51,950 nucleotides of DNA, taken from the NCBI GenBank assembly GCA_028278665.1, contig JAQAJI010000001.1:1-51950 (forward strand). The letters are read 5' to 3'. The position numbers and the translations under genes were made by a program. This document shows positions 27,035 to 37,299 of the stretch, in pieces (the stretch's first letter is position 1; each line of letters opens with the position of its first letter). Under the pieces are notes generated by a model that was given only the letters and a program-made list of their open reading frames with translations, was not told where the DNA came from and searched no databases. The DNA comes from Candidatus Rariloculus versatilis (GTDB taxonomy: Bacteria; Pseudomonadota; Gammaproteobacteria; Steroidobacterales; Rariloculaceae).

Positions 27035-27944
27035 AGTCGAGGAGTCCGGGCGCGAACTGGTAGGAAATGGGCGAGGGCCGCTGCTCGTCGAACGCGACTT
27101 CCTCATAGCAGTCGGGCCGGGCCAGCAGTTCGCGCAGCAGGAGATTGTTCAGGCGGTGGCCTGACTTGAAGGCGGAAAATTCCCCGATCAGGCAGGCGCC
27201 CAGAAGATAGAGGTCGCCCACCGCATCAAGCATCTTGTGCCTGACGAACTCGTCGCCGAATCGAAGGCCATCTTCGTTCAACACCCGGTACTCGTCCATG
27301 ACGATCGAGTTGTCGAGGCTTCCGCCGAGCGCCCGCCCGCGCGCCCGCAGCGAGTCGACGTCGCTCAGGAACCCGAAGGTTCGGGCCCGGCTGATCTCCT
27401 TCAGAAACGTCGATGTCGAGAACTCCAGGCTCGCGTTCTGGCGGTGCTTGCGCAGCACCGGATGGTCGAAGTCGATCTCGAAATTGAGCCGGAAGCCGTC
27501 GTAAGGCGCGAACCGCGCCCATTTGTCGCCATCGTCGACATGCACGGTCTTGCGAATGCGGATGAAGCGCTTCGGCGCATTCTGCTCTTCTATGCCGGCG
27601 GACTGCAGCAAAAACACGAACGGCGCCGCGCTGCCGTCCATGATCGGTACTTCGGGCGCCGTAAGGTCGATAAACAGGTTATCGATCCCGAGCCCGGCGA
27701 GCGCCGAGAGCAGATGCTCTACCGTACCGACCCGGCCGCCCCCCTGCTCGAGCGTCGTGCCGAGCACGGTGTCCGAGACGTTAAGTGCGGATGCCGGTAT
27801 GTCGACGGGTTCGGCGAGGTCAAGGCGGCGAAATACGATACCGGTATTGGTCGGCGCGGGCCGCAAGGTCATGTAGACCTTGGCGCCGCCATGCAGACCG
27901 ATTCCGGTTGCCCGGATGGAATCCCTTAAGGTGCGCTGCTTCAA
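27033..27944 (-). CDS. lpxC: UDP-3-O-acyl-N-acetylglucosamine deacetylase
   Basis: 303 residues. Committed zinc-dependent step of lipid A synthesis. Ligands are His77 ([15 protein letters not shown]) and His236 with Asp240 ([11 protein letters not shown]). The start is the TTG at 27944, giving [18 protein letters not shown], which aligns with E. coli MIKQRTL; GGGGGA lies nine bases upstream. The frame is open to 27992 but that part has no family similarity. It is the last gene of the division cluster, after ftsZ. Confidence 0.96.
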   Translation of the reverse strand: MKQRTLRDSIRATGIGLHGGAKVYMTLRPAPTNTGIVFRRLDLAEPVDIPASALNVSDTVLGTTLEQGGGRVGTVEHLLSALAGLGIDNLFIDLTAPEVPIMDGSAAPFVFLLQSAGIEEQNAPKRFIRIRKTVHVDDGDKWARFAPYDGFRLNFEIDFDHPVLRKHRQNASLEFSTSTFLKEISRARTFGFLSDVDSLRARGRALGGSLDNSIVMDEYRVLNEDGLRFGDEFVRHKMLDAVGDLYLLGACLIGEFSAFKSGHRLNNLLLRELLARPDCYEEVAFDEQRPSPISYQFAPGLLD

Positions 27945-28091
27945 GCCGCTTCGTCCCCCAAGAACAAATGCGAACCGTGCACTGTTGACCAAGCAGCCGC
28001 GCTCCGGGCGAACCCCCTGAACCGACTACGCCATGCGCTAGGATAACCGCCTTTACGGACAGGGACCAATTTTTGCGCAGGCAAGCGGTCG

Positions 28092-29246
28092 TCAGTCCGC
28101 CTGCCTGCGCAGGAACGCAGGCACATTGAGAAACGGCTCCGCCGCCGCCTTGTCCTCTCCGGGCGGCGCTTCCTCCTCCGCATGCTTGTCGCGCACCACC
28201 GTCGGGCGTTCGTAGTCGGCGTAGTTGGGTTCGCCGGCTATGCGCTTGTCGATGAGTCGCATCCGCGGGGCATCCTGTGCGCCGGTAGGCCCGCCGAGGC
28301 CGGTCGCGACTACCGTGACGCGAAGCTCGTCGGACATCTCGGGGTCGAGGACCGTACCGATGACGACTGTGGCGTTCTCGGCCGCGAATTGCTTGATGGT
28401 CTTGCCCACTTCCTCGAATTCGACGAGGCCGAGGTTCTCGCCCGTCGTCACGTTGACAAGCACGCCTTTCGCCCCTGCGAGGTCCACGCCGTCGAGCAAC
28501 GGGCTTGAGACCGCGGCCTCGGCCGCTACGCGGGCGCGATCCTCGCCGCTTGCCGAACCGGAGCCCATCATCGCAGTGCCCTGCTCGGACATCACGGTCT
28601 TGACGTCGGCGAAATCGACGTTGATCAGCCCCCAGCGGGTGATCAGTTCCGCGATGCCCTGCACGGCGCCTTGCAACACTTCATTCGCGGCTCGAAACGC
28701 CTCGATGAGCGTGACCTGCGGGCCGAGCACGGGCAGCAGCTTGTCGTTCGGGATCGTGATCAGCGAATCGACGTGCTTGGCGAGTTCAGCGATTCCGTGC
28801 TCGGCAACCTGCACGCGCTTGCCCTGTTCCATCGAGAACGGCCGGGTCACGACCGCGACCACGAGTATCCCGAGTTCCCGGGCAAGCTCGGCGATCACGG
28901 GCGCAGCACCCGTGCCGGTACCGCCGCCGAGGCCCGCGGTGATGAACAGCATGTCGGCGCCCTCGATCACCTCCTTGATACGATCGCGATCCTCCAACGC
29001 GGCTTGCTGACCGACCGTCGGGTCCGCGCCGGCGCCGAGGCCTTTCGTGATGTTGCGGCCGATCTGCAGCTTGGTCGTGACCTTGGTGTTCTGCAATGCC
29101 TGCGCGTCGGTGTTGGCACAGATGAAATCGACCCCTTCGATGCCGACCGCGACCATATGCGCAACCGCATTGCCGCCTGCGCCGCCGACACCAATCACCT
29201 TGATGACTGCCGATTTGGTTTGGCCATCCGTCAGTTCGAATGTCAT
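28092..29246 (-). CDS. ftsZ: Cell division protein FtsZ
   Basis: 384 residues. Tubulin-like GTPase that forms the division ring. The tubulin signature GGGTGTG is at residues 107-113 in [17 protein letters not shown]; the first glycine loop is [11 protein letters not shown]. The conserved C-terminal tail [11 protein letters not shown], which binds FtsA and ZipA, is present. ATG 29246 follows GGGAG at seven bases; a possible ATG 20 codons upstream lacks one. It lies 71 bases after ftsA. Confidence 0.98.
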   Translation of the reverse strand: MTFELTDGQTKSAVIKVIGVGGAGGNAVAHMVAVGIEGVDFICANTDAQALQNTKVTTKLQIGRNITKGLGAGADPTVGQQAALEDRDRIKEVIEGADMLFITAGLGGGTGTGAAPVIAELARELGILVVAVVTRPFSMEQGKRVQVAEHGIAELAKHVDSLITIPNDKLLPVLGPQVTLIEAFRAANEVLQGAVQGIAELITRWGLINVDFADVKTVMSEQGTAMMGSGSASGEDRARVAAEAAVSSPLLDGVDLAGAKGVLVNVTTGENLGLVEFEEVGKTIKQFAAENATVVIGTVLDPEMSDELRVTVVATGLGGPTGAQDAPRMRLIDKRIAGEPNYADYERPTVVRDKHAEEEAPPGEDKAAAEPFLNVPAFLRRQAD

Positions 29247-29317
29247 TTTCAGACTCCCATCGTTGAATTCCAGATTTCCTTCGGGCATTGCGAAACTCCT
29301 GGGCAACCGTGCGCTGC

Positions 29318-30553
29318 CTACAAACCTCCGCGAAACCAGGCCCGCATCCTGTCGAACACATTCGAAACACCGAGCCCGGACGCGGATGCTTCCGCCTTGG
29401 CTCGAATCGACTCTCTCGCGTAAAGCAGCAGACCCACGCCGGTCGCGTGGATCGGATTGCGGACGACGCCGGCAAGACCCGCGACGTACTGCGGCATGCC
29501 GAGGCGGACCTGCATGTGAAAGACCTCTTCGGCGAGTTCGATCGCCCCTTCCATCTTCGAACTGCCGCCGGTCAGCACAACGCCGGCCGGGATCAGCTCG
29601 GCGAAGCCCGAGCGCACCAGTTCGTCGCGCACGAGGCTCAACAGTTCCTCGTAGCGCGGCTCGACCACCTCGGCGAGCGTCTGCCGGGCCAGGCGGCGCG
29701 GCGGCCTGTCGCCCACGCTCGGCACCTCGATGGTCTCGTCAGAGTTCGCAAGCTGCGACAACGCGCAGGCATACTTGATCTTGATCTCTTCGGCGTGGTG
29801 CGCCGGTGTACGCAGCGATACCGCGATGTCGTTCGTCACCTGTGACCCGGCAATGGGGATGACCGCGGTGTGTTGAATCGCGCCGCCGCAGAAGACCGCG
29901 ATGTCGGTCGTACCGCCGCCGATGTCGGCGATGCACACGCCGAGTTCCTTCTCGTCCTCGGTCAGCACGGCGTAGCTCGAGGCGAGTTGCTCCAGAACGA
30001 TGCCGTCGACGCTGAGACCGCAGCGCTCCACGCACTTGACGACGTTCTGCACGGCACTGACGGCGCCCGTGACGAGGTGAACCTTCGCCTCCAGCCGCAC
30101 GCCCGACATGCCGACCGGTTCGCGAATACCGCCCTCGGTGTCAATGAGGAATTCCTGGGGCAGCACATGGAGCACGCGCTGGTCGGCCGGGATCGCAACC
30201 GCCCGGGCCGCATCGATGACGCGTTCGACATCGCTTGCGCTGACTTCCTTGTCGCGTATCGCGACGATGCCGTGCGAATTGAGGCTGCGAACGTGACTGC
30301 CGGCAACGCCCGTGTACACGTGGTTGATTTCACAGCCGGCCATGAGTTCTGCTTCCTCGACCGCGCGCTGGATCGAGCGCACGGTCGATTCGATGTTCAC
30401 GACCACACCGCGCTTGAGACCGCGCGACTCGCACGACCCGAGGCCAATGATCTCAAGCCGCCCCTCCGATGACAGCTCGCCGACGACGGCCACGACCTTC
30501 GACGTACCGATGTCGAGCCCGACGAGCAGATTGCGTGCGTCCCGCTTAGCCAT
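29318..30553 (-). CDS. ftsA: Cell division protein FtsA
   Basis: 411 residues. Actin-like ATPase that tethers FtsZ to the membrane. [18 protein letters not shown] is the phosphate-1 loop and [14 protein letters not shown] (208-221) the phosphate-2 loop; [19 protein letters not shown] is the adenosine motif. The C-terminal amphipathic helix [14 protein letters not shown] is the membrane anchor. ATG 30553 overlaps the ftsQ stop by eight bases. Confidence 0.97.
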   Translation of the reverse strand: MAKRDARNLLVGLDIGTSKVVAVVGELSSEGRLEIIGLGSCESRGLKRGVVVNIESTVRSIQRAVEEAELMAGCEINHVYTGVAGSHVRSLNSHGIVAIRDKEVSASDVERVIDAARAVAIPADQRVLHVLPQEFLIDTEGGIREPVGMSGVRLEAKVHLVTGAVSAVQNVVKCVERCGLSVDGIVLEQLASSYAVLTEDEKELGVCIADIGGGTTDIAVFCGGAIQHTAVIPIAGSQVTNDIAVSLRTPAHHAEEIKIKYACALSQLANSDETIEVPSVGDRPPRRLARQTLAEVVEPRYEELLSLVRDELVRSGFAELIPAGVVLTGGSSKMEGAIELAEEVFHMQVRLGMPQYVAGLAGVVRNPIHATGVGLLLYARESIRAKAEASASGLGVSNVFDRMRAWFRGGL

Positions 30554-31331
30554 TTGCGTAACTCTCGACCGTGTTCGCGAACCCGGCCCCGGTGCGCCAA
30601 CCGACCGCGAAACCGTTCGCATACCTCATGTCCACGTAATCCACTTCTTCGAACCGCTCCACAAGCGCAGGAGCCGCGACTTCAAAGAAGGTCTGTAGTT
30701 GGCGCTCGATATCGCGGCGACCCAGCCGAATCTCCTGCCCGCCGGCAAGCACGAGCGTAAAAGCGCCTCGAGCATCCAGATGCAGTGAATCGAGCATCAT
30801 GTTGGCCTCGGCCAGCCGGCCGCGCGACGACCGGTAAAACGCCACGATCTCCTGCTCGCTGCCGGGCGGCCCGATGAACTTCGGCAGCTCCGGAAAGGCA
30901 TGGCGCGCGTTGGCGGTAAACAGCTCGCCGCGGACGTTGAGGAGCCCCTTGTCACCCCAGCGGGCTGCGGCGCGATGTTCGGTGACTGTGATCTCGAGCT
31001 TGTCCGGCCAGAGCCTGCGGACCCTTGAGCTGTCGATCCAGTCGAGCGATTCGACCCGCTGGCGCAGCCGTTCAAGATCGACCGTCAGGAAACCCGAACC
31101 GAGTTCGGGCGCGAGCGCCGCCTGAACCTGAACCTCCGTCACGCGCTGAAACGGCCCCTCCACGATCAATTGCGTGACCGGCGGATCAAACACCGACCTG
31201 CCGAATACGAGGACCGCCACCACCACGGCGAGAATGATGGGCGGCACGAGCAGCGCGCCCCAGTTCACTTCGAAAGCCGGCTGCTTGGAATCGCGCCGGA
31301 CGTTCGTGTTCCGTTTGCGGCGTTTGCCCAT
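30546..31331 (-). CDS. ftsQ: Cell division protein FtsQ
   Basis: 261 residues. A short basic cytoplasmic tail (MGKRRKRN), one membrane segment (about 25-44) and a periplasmic POTRA domain starting VTQLIVEGPFQRVTEVQVQ, then a beta domain with LEITVTEHRAAARWGD. It bridges FtsL/FtsB and the rest of the divisome. The ATG overlaps the murB stop by one base (TGATG-type junction); upstream in-frame sequence belongs to murB. ddlB, often found before ftsQ, is missing. Confidence 0.93.
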   Translation of the reverse strand: MGKRRKRNTNVRRDSKQPAFEVNWGALLVPPIILAVVVAVLVFGRSVFDPPVTQLIVEGPFQRVTEVQVQAALAPELGSGFLTVDLERLRQRVESLDWIDSSRVRRLWPDKLEITVTEHRAAARWGDKGLLNVRGELFTANARHAFPELPKFIGPPGSEQEIVAFYRSSRGRLAEANMMLDSLHLDARGAFTLVLAGGQEIRLGRRDIERQLQTFFEVAAPALVERFEEVDYVDMRYANGFAVGWRTGAGFANTVESYANG

Positions 31332-32239
31332 CAGTCGGCGTCTCCGGCGTGCTCGCCGAGCACGCGTACTTCGAGTTCGAGCGCGACTCCGGTCCGCTGC
31401 TCCACCTCGACCCTGAGTTTGTCGATCAACCGCTCGATATCGGCCGCAGTGGCCGATCCCGTGTTGATGATGAAATTGGCGTGTTTCTCCGAAACCTCCG
31501 CACCGCCGACGCGCGCGCCCTTCAGACCCGCGCGCTCGATGAGCCGGCCGGCGAAGTTCCCGGGCGGATTGCGGAATACCGAACCCGCGCTCGGCAGACC
31601 CAGGGGCTGCGTCTCGCCGCGCCTGCGGAGCATCCCCCTGAGCGTGGATGGATCGGACCCGTCCTCCCCGTCGAATCGAAACGTCGCGCCAAGGAACCAC
31701 TCGTTCGCGGGACCTTCGACCGTGCGGTAGCCGCTTGAGAACTCCGTCCTTGCTCGCGTGGTCACGGCGCCGGATCGGTCGATGGTCGTTACGCTGTCTA
31801 CGTTGTCCCACGTCTCGCCGCCGAATGCGCCTGCGTTCATGGCGAGCGCTCCGCCGACGGTGCCCGGAATGCCCGCAAGGAACACGGCAGGTCCGAGCTT
31901 CCAGCGCGCGCAGCGCCGTGCGAGCGCTGCGCAGGGCACGCCCGCCGCGACCTGCACCCGCACGTCATCGAGCCGGACAACGTCCTTCGGCAAGGCGCTC
32001 GTGCGAACGACCGCGCCGCGAATGCCGCCGTCGCGCACGAGCACGTTCGACCCGAGCCCGATGAAGTAGACGGGCCGAGCGTCCGGCAATGTCGCAAGAA
32101 AGGACTTGAGGTCCTTCAGCCGCGCCGGCGTGAAAAACAGATCGGCCGGTCCGCCCACCCGCCAGGAGGTATGAGCCGCCATCGGCTCGTCGTACAGCAG
32201 CGCCGCTGCGTCAGCCATCTCTTCGGCCACCATGCTCAC
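31331..32239 (-). CDS. murB: UDP-N-acetylenolpyruvoylglucosamine reductase
   Basis: 302 residues, type II length (short form without the E. coli insertion). Reduces the enolpyruvyl group to give UDP-MurNAc, using FAD and NADPH. FAD-binding segments are FIGLGSNVLVRDGG and GIPGTVGGALAMNAGAFG. Ser220 in SAGSVFRNP is the expected proton donor. The GTG at 32239 overlaps the murC stop as GTGA; an ATG two codons in is possible. Confidence 0.95.
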   Translation of the reverse strand: MSMVAEEMADAAALLYDEPMAAHTSWRVGGPADLFFTPARLKDLKSFLATLPDARPVYFIGLGSNVLVRDGGIRGAVVRTSALPKDVVRLDDVRVQVAAGVPCAALARRCARWKLGPAVFLAGIPGTVGGALAMNAGAFGGETWDNVDSVTTIDRSGAVTTRARTEFSSGYRTVEGPANEWFLGATFRFDGEDGSDPSTLRGMLRRRGETQPLGLPSAGSVFRNPPGNFAGRLIERAGLKGARVGGAEVSEKHANFIINTGSATAADIERLIDKLRVEVEQRTGVALELEVRVLGEHAGDAD

Positions 32240-33660
32240 TGGCGCACTCCGACCGGCCCGCGAACGGCGAGCAGACCCGGCAGCGTCGCCGCCACTGCGC
32301 CGATGCTGCCTGCCCCGAGAGTCAATACCACATCATCCGCACGCAGCACGTTGGCGAGCACCGTTTCCAGATCGTCGAGGTCCTCGACGTAGACCGGTTC
32401 CACCGCGGCTCGTGCGCGCACTGCCCGAGCCAGCGCCTTGCCGTCGGCATTGCGCAGCGGTTTCTCACCGGCTGCATAGACGCTTGTCAGCAGCAGAACA
32501 TCGACGTCGGCGAGCACCCGGGCGAAATCGTCGAGCAGCGCCCGGGTCCTCGAGTAACGATGCGGTTGAAAGGCGACAACGATTCTCTGTCCGGGCCAGG
32601 CATCGCGCGCGGCGGCGAGCGTCGCTGCAATCTCGGTGGGGTGGTGGCCGTAGTCGTCGACGAAGGTGACGCGCCCTGCGGCCGTATTGACGGTCCCGAG
32701 CACCTGCAGGCGGCGATCGATGCCGGAGAACTCCGAAAGAGCCGTCTGAATCGCCGGCATAGCGACGCCAAGCTCGCTTGCGACCGCGATCGCGGCGGCG
32801 GCGTTCAGAACGTTGTGCATGCCGGGCAGGTTCAGTTCGAAGGGGACCGGCTTGCCGCCGCCGGGCAGCCGAACCTTGAATCCGGTGCGTATTCCGCGGC
32901 GTTCTACCGCAGTGACCCTGACGTCGGCGCGTTCCGTGCGTCCGTAGCTCAGCACGCGCCGGCTGACCTTCCGTAGCAGCTTTCTCGTGTTCGCGTCATC
33001 GCGGCACATCACGGCGACGCCGTAAAACGGCAGGTTGTGTATGAAATCCAGAAACGCCTGCTTGAGCCGCCCAAGTTCGCCGTCGTAGGTTGCCAGGTGG
33101 TCGGTATCGACGTTCGTGACAACGGCGATCATCGGCTGCAGGTGCAGGAACGAGGCGTCACTCTCGTCGGCCTCGGCAACGAGGTATCGGCCGACGCCCA
33201 GCCGCGCGTGAGCATCGGCGCTCGCAAGCCGGCCGCCAATGACAAACGTCGGGTCGAGCCCGCCCTCGGCAAGCACGCTTGCGATCAGGCTCGTCGTCGT
33301 GGTCTTGCCGTGCGTGCCGGCAACGGCGATTCCGTAGCGAAAGCGCATGAGTTCACCGAGCATCTCGGCCCGCTGTACGACCGGTATGCGCCGCCGCTTC
33401 GCCTCGACGATCTCGGGATTGTTGCTGCCGACGGCGCTGGAGACGACGACCACATCGGCCTGGCCGAGCTGCACGGCGTCGTGGCCTTCGTGGACTACCG
33501 CACCGAGCGATTGCAGACGCTCGGTCGCGGCGCTCCGCCTGAGGTCCGAGCCATGCACCGAGTAGCCAAGGTTGACCAGCACCTCGGCGATGCCAGCCAT
33601 GCCAACGCCGCCGATCCCGACGAAATGGACCGTGTGGATTCGACCCATGCGGTCGTTCAT
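32236..33660 (-). CDS. murC: UDP-N-acetylmuramate--L-alanine ligase
   Basis: 474 residues. Adds L-Ala to UDP-MurNAc. The N-terminal Rossmann motif is VHFVGIGGVGMAGIAEVL. The ATP loop is AVAGTHGKTTTTS (Lys119), and the central domain has EADESDASFLHL, FQPHRYSRT and VDDYGHHPTEI. The ATG overlaps the murG stop by four bases. Upstream in-frame sequence is the antisense of murG and is excluded. Confidence 0.97.
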   Translation of the reverse strand: MNDRMGRIHTVHFVGIGGVGMAGIAEVLVNLGYSVHGSDLRRSAATERLQSLGAVVHEGHDAVQLGQADVVVVSSAVGSNNPEIVEAKRRRIPVVQRAEMLGELMRFRYGIAVAGTHGKTTTTSLIASVLAEGGLDPTFVIGGRLASADAHARLGVGRYLVAEADESDASFLHLQPMIAVVTNVDTDHLATYDGELGRLKQAFLDFIHNLPFYGVAVMCRDDANTRKLLRKVSRRVLSYGRTERADVRVTAVERRGIRTGFKVRLPGGGKPVPFELNLPGMHNVLNAAAAIAVASELGVAMPAIQTALSEFSGIDRRLQVLGTVNTAAGRVTFVDDYGHHPTEIAATLAAARDAWPGQRIVVAFQPHRYSRTRALLDDFARVLADVDVLLLTSVYAAGEKPLRNADGKALARAVRARAAVEPVYVEDLDDLETVLANVLRADDVVLTLGAGSIGAVAATLPGLLAVRGPVGVRQ

Positions 33661-34745
33661 GGGGCACCTCCCGCATGGCGCAGGCACGCTTCGGCGAGCC
33701 GCTCGGCCGCGTCGGGTCGAGCCTGCTCGCGCGCCGCCTCGGCCATCTGCAGAAGGCCCGTTCGATCGCAAAGCAGACGCTCCAGTTCGCTACCGAGCCG
33801 CGTGGCGTCAAGCTCGCCCTCGGGCAGCAACACGGCCGCGCCCGCGGCAACGAACCGGCGCGCATTCTCCGTCTGGTGGTCGTCGACCGCGTAAGGAAAC
33901 GGTACGAGGATCGCACCGACGCCGCAGGCGGCAAGCTCGGCGACCGTTAACGCACCGGACCTCGCAACCACGAGGTCGGCCCAGCCGTAGGCATCCGCCA
34001 TGTCGTCAATGAACGTTTCGACGCGCGCGTCAACACCTGTTTCAGCGTAGCGCGCAGCCGTTTCTTCAGCCGCGGCCCCGGACTGATGCCGGATCTCCGG
34101 ACGCAGCGACTCCGCGATCAACTCGATCGCCGCGGGCAGCACGCGGTTCAGCGCCTGAGCGCCGCGGCTGCCGCCAAGCACGAGCAGGCGGATACGCCGG
34201 TCCGACGCCGCGATCGCGCGTTCGGCGGGCGGCGGCAGCGACGCGATCTCGCGGCGCACGGGGTTACCGATGAAGTGCGCGTCGACGCGCCCGGGGAAAC
34301 TGTCCGGGAATGCCTCGAACACCTGTTTCGCGAACCGCGCGAGTAGCCGGTTCGTCGTTCCCGCAATGGCGTTTTGCTCGTGTATGAGCAGCGGTCGCCG
34401 GGTAAGCCATGCGGCGATGCCGCCCGGACCCGACACGAAACCGCCGAAGCCAAGCACCGCGCCGGGCTTGCGGCGATGGAAGATGCACAGTGCCTGGGCT
34501 ACCGAGAAGGCGACCCTGAACGGTGCGGCGAGCCAGGCGCGCAGGCCGCTCCGCCTGATGCCGGAGATTGCAATCCAGTCGATGTCGAAGCCGTTTGCGG
34601 GAACGACCGTCGACTCGAGCCCCCGATGCGTACCGACCCAGACGACCGCTTGCTGGCGCTGCCGCAGCGTCGTGGCCACGGCGAGGCCCGGGAACACGTG
34701 TCCGCCCGTGCCGCCCGCCATGATCATGATCGGCCTGCCCGTCAC
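33657..34745 (-). CDS. murG: UDP-GlcNAc:lipid I N-acetylglucosaminyltransferase
   Basis: 362 residues. Makes lipid II on the inner face of the membrane. The glycine loop MAGGTGGHVFPGLAVA is at the start. LGFGGFVSGPGGIAAW, LIHEQNAIAGTTNRLLA and the UDP-GlcNAc site ARSGALTVAELAACGVGAIL are typical. The GTG at 34745 overlaps the ftsW stop as GTGA, so the two are coupled; the longer open frame upstream lies within ftsW. Confidence 0.96.
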   Translation of the reverse strand: MTGRPIMIMAGGTGGHVFPGLAVATTLRQRQQAVVWVGTHRGLESTVVPANGFDIDWIAISGIRRSGLRAWLAAPFRVAFSVAQALCIFHRRKPGAVLGFGGFVSGPGGIAAWLTRRPLLIHEQNAIAGTTNRLLARFAKQVFEAFPDSFPGRVDAHFIGNPVRREIASLPPPAERAIAASDRRIRLLVLGGSRGAQALNRVLPAAIELIAESLRPEIRHQSGAAAEETAARYAETGVDARVETFIDDMADAYGWADLVVARSGALTVAELAACGVGAILVPFPYAVDDHQTENARRFVAAGAAVLLPEGELDATRLGSELERLLCDRTGLLQMAEAAREQARPDAAERLAEACLRHAGGAP

Positions 34746-35899
34746 CGTTCCCGCCTCCGCCTGTTCGTCGCCTGTTGCACGCCACAGACTTCGCGATGGA
34801 TCCTGAAAAGCAGGCCGAGCGCGATGAGCGTCACGACAGTGCTCGAGCGACCGTAGCTGATGAGCGGCAGTGTCAGGCCCTTGGTCGGCAGCAAGCCTGT
34901 ATTCACCCCGACGTTGATCAGCGCCTCGATTCCGAGCATGAGCCCGATGCCCGTACTCAGCAGGCCCTGAAACGCCATGCCCTCGCGAATCGCTGTCTGG
35001 CCCATGTCTATGGCTCGATAGACCACGAGAACATAAAGCAGCACGATGAAGCTCGCACCCGCGAATCCCAGTTCCTCGGCGACAACCGCAAATACGAAGT
35101 CCGTGTGCGCTTCGGGCAGGTAGAACAGTTTTTGCACGCTCTCGCCGAGGCCGACCCCGAACCATTCGCCGCGCCCGATCGCGATCAGCGACTGGGTGAG
35201 CTGAAATCCGCTTGCGAAGGGATCGCTCCAGGGATTCAGGAACGTCGTGAGGCGTTCGAGCCGATACGCAGAATTCACCGCCAGCGCCCCGAGCGCGAAG
35301 CCCCCGACGACCAGCGCAAGCAGGAAGTCGCGCAGCCTTGCACCGGCGACGAACACGATGCCGAGGCTCGTCAGCGTGACGACCACGGCGGCGCCGAAGT
35401 CAGGCTCCGCAAGCAATAGCGCACAGACGCCGGCAACGATGAGCATGGGCTTGAGGAAGCCCCCGAAACTCGTCAGAAGTTCGGCCTGCCGGCGCGTCGC
35501 GTAACTTGCGAGGTACATGATCAGGAACAGGCGCGCCGGTTCGGAGGCCTGAAAGCCGATCGGACCGAGTTCGAGCCACCGGGAACTGCCGTTAACCGTC
35601 TGACCGAGACCGGGGATCAGCACCAGGGCGAGCAGCGCGATACAGCCGAGCAGGATCAGGCCGTTCAGCCGGTGCCACAGTTCCGTGGGCACGGCAGTCA
35701 CGACGAGTGCCGCGGCACAACCGATGCCCACTGCACCGAGATGCCGCAGCAGGTAATAGAGCGGCTGGCCGAAATTGCCGTCGGCGAGCGAGATCGATGC
35801 GGAACCGACCATCACGGCGCCAACGACGACGAGTCCGAGGCTTGCACACGCCAGCAGCGGGTCCACGTGGCTCGGCGGCATCGGCAACGCGCGCTTCAT
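34742..35899 (-). CDS. ftsW: Lipid II polymerase FtsW (SEDS family)
   Basis: 385 residues with about ten hydrophobic segments. Septal glycan polymerase working with FtsI. SEDS hallmarks are GSSRWLELGPIGFQASEPARL, NPWSDPFASGFQLTQSL (catalytic Asp in WSDP) and GLLPTKGLTLPLISYGRSS. In the last motif Arg replaces the second Gly of the usual SYGGSS. ATG 35899 overlaps the murD stop by four bases. Confidence 0.96.
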   Translation of the reverse strand: MKRALPMPPSHVDPLLACASLGLVVVGAVMVGSASISLADGNFGQPLYYLLRHLGAVGIGCAAALVVTAVPTELWHRLNGLILLGCIALLALVLIPGLGQTVNGSSRWLELGPIGFQASEPARLFLIMYLASYATRRQAELLTSFGGFLKPMLIVAGVCALLLAEPDFGAAVVVTLTSLGIVFVAGARLRDFLLALVVGGFALGALAVNSAYRLERLTTFLNPWSDPFASGFQLTQSLIAIGRGEWFGVGLGESVQKLFYLPEAHTDFVFAVVAEELGFAGASFIVLLYVLVVYRAIDMGQTAIREGMAFQGLLSTGIGLMLGIEALINVGVNTGLLPTKGLTLPLISYGRSSTVVTLIALGLLFRIHREVCGVQQATNRRRRER

Positions 35900-37299
35900 C
35901 GTGCGAGCTCCCGGACTGCTGCACCGAACGCCCTGCCGCGTTCGCGATAGTCCGCAAACATGTCCTGGCTTGCTGACGCCGGTGAGAGCAGCACTGTGTC
36001 GCCGGCGGCAGCGAGTTCCGCAGCACGCGCCACGGCTGCGCGCATCGTGTCGACCCGGGTGATCGGGCAGCTTCCCTCGATCGCCTCGGCGAGCGCCGGC
36101 GCCGACTCCCCGAGGAGTACGGCCGCCTTGAGCCTTCCGCGGGCCGCCTTTGCAAGCGGGGTGAAGTCCGCGCCCTTGCCGAGCCCGCCGGCAATGAGCA
36201 CGGCCGCTCCCGAGAGGCTCTCGAGCGCAGCGACGGTGGCGCCGACGTTGGTTGCTTTCGAGTCGTCGACGTAGACGACGCCCGCGACGGTGCCGACCGG
36301 CGCGAAGCGATGGGGCAGGCCCTCGAAGTTGCGCAACGCCTGCAGTGCCGGCCCACGCGCTCCGCCGAAAACCTCCACGAGCGCAAGCGCCGCCAGCGCA
36401 TTGGACTCCCCGTGCCGGCCGGGGACGGGCAGTTCGGCGGCGGGCATGAGCGGCTCGAGACTGCGCGCAAGCCAGCGTTCGCCGTCGGCAACGACGACCG
36501 AGTAGCCGTCCGCGATCGGCTCGTGCGTCGAAAACGCAATGCCGTGCGTGTGGCGCCGTCCCATCTCGCGTACAACCGGATCGTCCCAGTTGTACACGGC
36601 ACGTTCGGCAACGCGAAGAAGTTTCGCCTTCAGTTCAGCGTAACGCTCGAAACTCCCGTGCCGGTCGAGATGATCCGGAGAAACGTTGAGCACAACGGCG
36701 GCGAGCGGCCGCAGACTGTACGTCGTCTCCATCTGGAAGCTCGAGACTTCAAGCACATAGGCTTGCGCTTCGTCATGGCTCAGCAGTTCCAGCGCCGGAG
36801 GACCCAGATTGCCGCCGGCTGGAGCGTGCAGGCCCTGCGCTGCGAGGATTCGGGCCGTAAGCGTCGCGACGGTGCTCTTGCCGTTGGACCCCGTGACGGC
36901 CAGCACCGGCGCCTCGGCGGCCCGGGCAAAGAGTTCGATGTCACTGACCACCGGGATGCCGCGAGCGTGCGCAGCCTCGACGATCGGCGTATCCACGGAG
37001 AGCCCCGGTGACAGAACAAGCTCATCCACGCCCGCGAGCCACTTCGGATCGATACTCTCGAGCACGACTGGCATGTCCGGGCAGCTGCTTCTGAGTCCGG
37101 CAAGCCCGGGCGGCGCCGCGCGACTGTCGATGACGAGCGCCGGGCGGCGCCATTGCGCCAGGTACTCGGCGACGGCCCGACCCGTGGACCCGAGTCCCAC
37201 GATCAGCGTCCTGCCGCCTCGCTCAGCCACGGATATGTTCTCCCTGAACCACGTCTGCCATCCAGTCTGCGCGTTCGGTTGTCGCCATACGGTCGCCAT
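35896..37299 (-). CDS. murD: UDP-N-acetylmuramoyl-L-alanine--D-glutamate ligase
   Basis: 467 residues. Adds D-Glu to UDP-MurNAc-L-Ala. The ATP loop is LAVTGSNGKSTVAT (Lys141). LEVSSFQMETT, NVSPDHLDRHGSFERYAE and FVYVDDSKATN-like VYVDDSKATN are family motifs. The N-terminus is about 25 residues longer than the Rossmann start (GRTLIVGLGSTG), so a later start near residue 24 is possible. The ATG overlaps the mraY stop by one base. Confidence 0.95.
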   Translation of the reverse strand: MATVWRQPNAQTGWQTWFRENISVAERGGRTLIVGLGSTGRAVAEYLAQWRRPALVIDSRAAPPGLAGLRSSCPDMPVVLESIDPKWLAGVDELVLSPGLSVDTPIVEAAHARGIPVVSDIELFARAAEAPVLAVTGSNGKSTVATLTARILAAQGLHAPAGGNLGPPALELLSHDEAQAYVLEVSSFQMETTYSLRPLAAVVLNVSPDHLDRHGSFERYAELKAKLLRVAERAVYNWDDPVVREMGRRHTHGIAFSTHEPIADGYSVVVADGERWLARSLEPLMPAAELPVPGRHGESNALAALALVEVFGGARGPALQALRNFEGLPHRFAPVGTVAGVVYVDDSKATNVGATVAALESLSGAAVLIAGGLGKGADFTPLAKAARGRLKAAVLLGESAPALAEAIEGSCPITRVDTMRAAVARAAELAAAGDTVLLSPASASQDMFADYRERGRAFGAAVRELAR

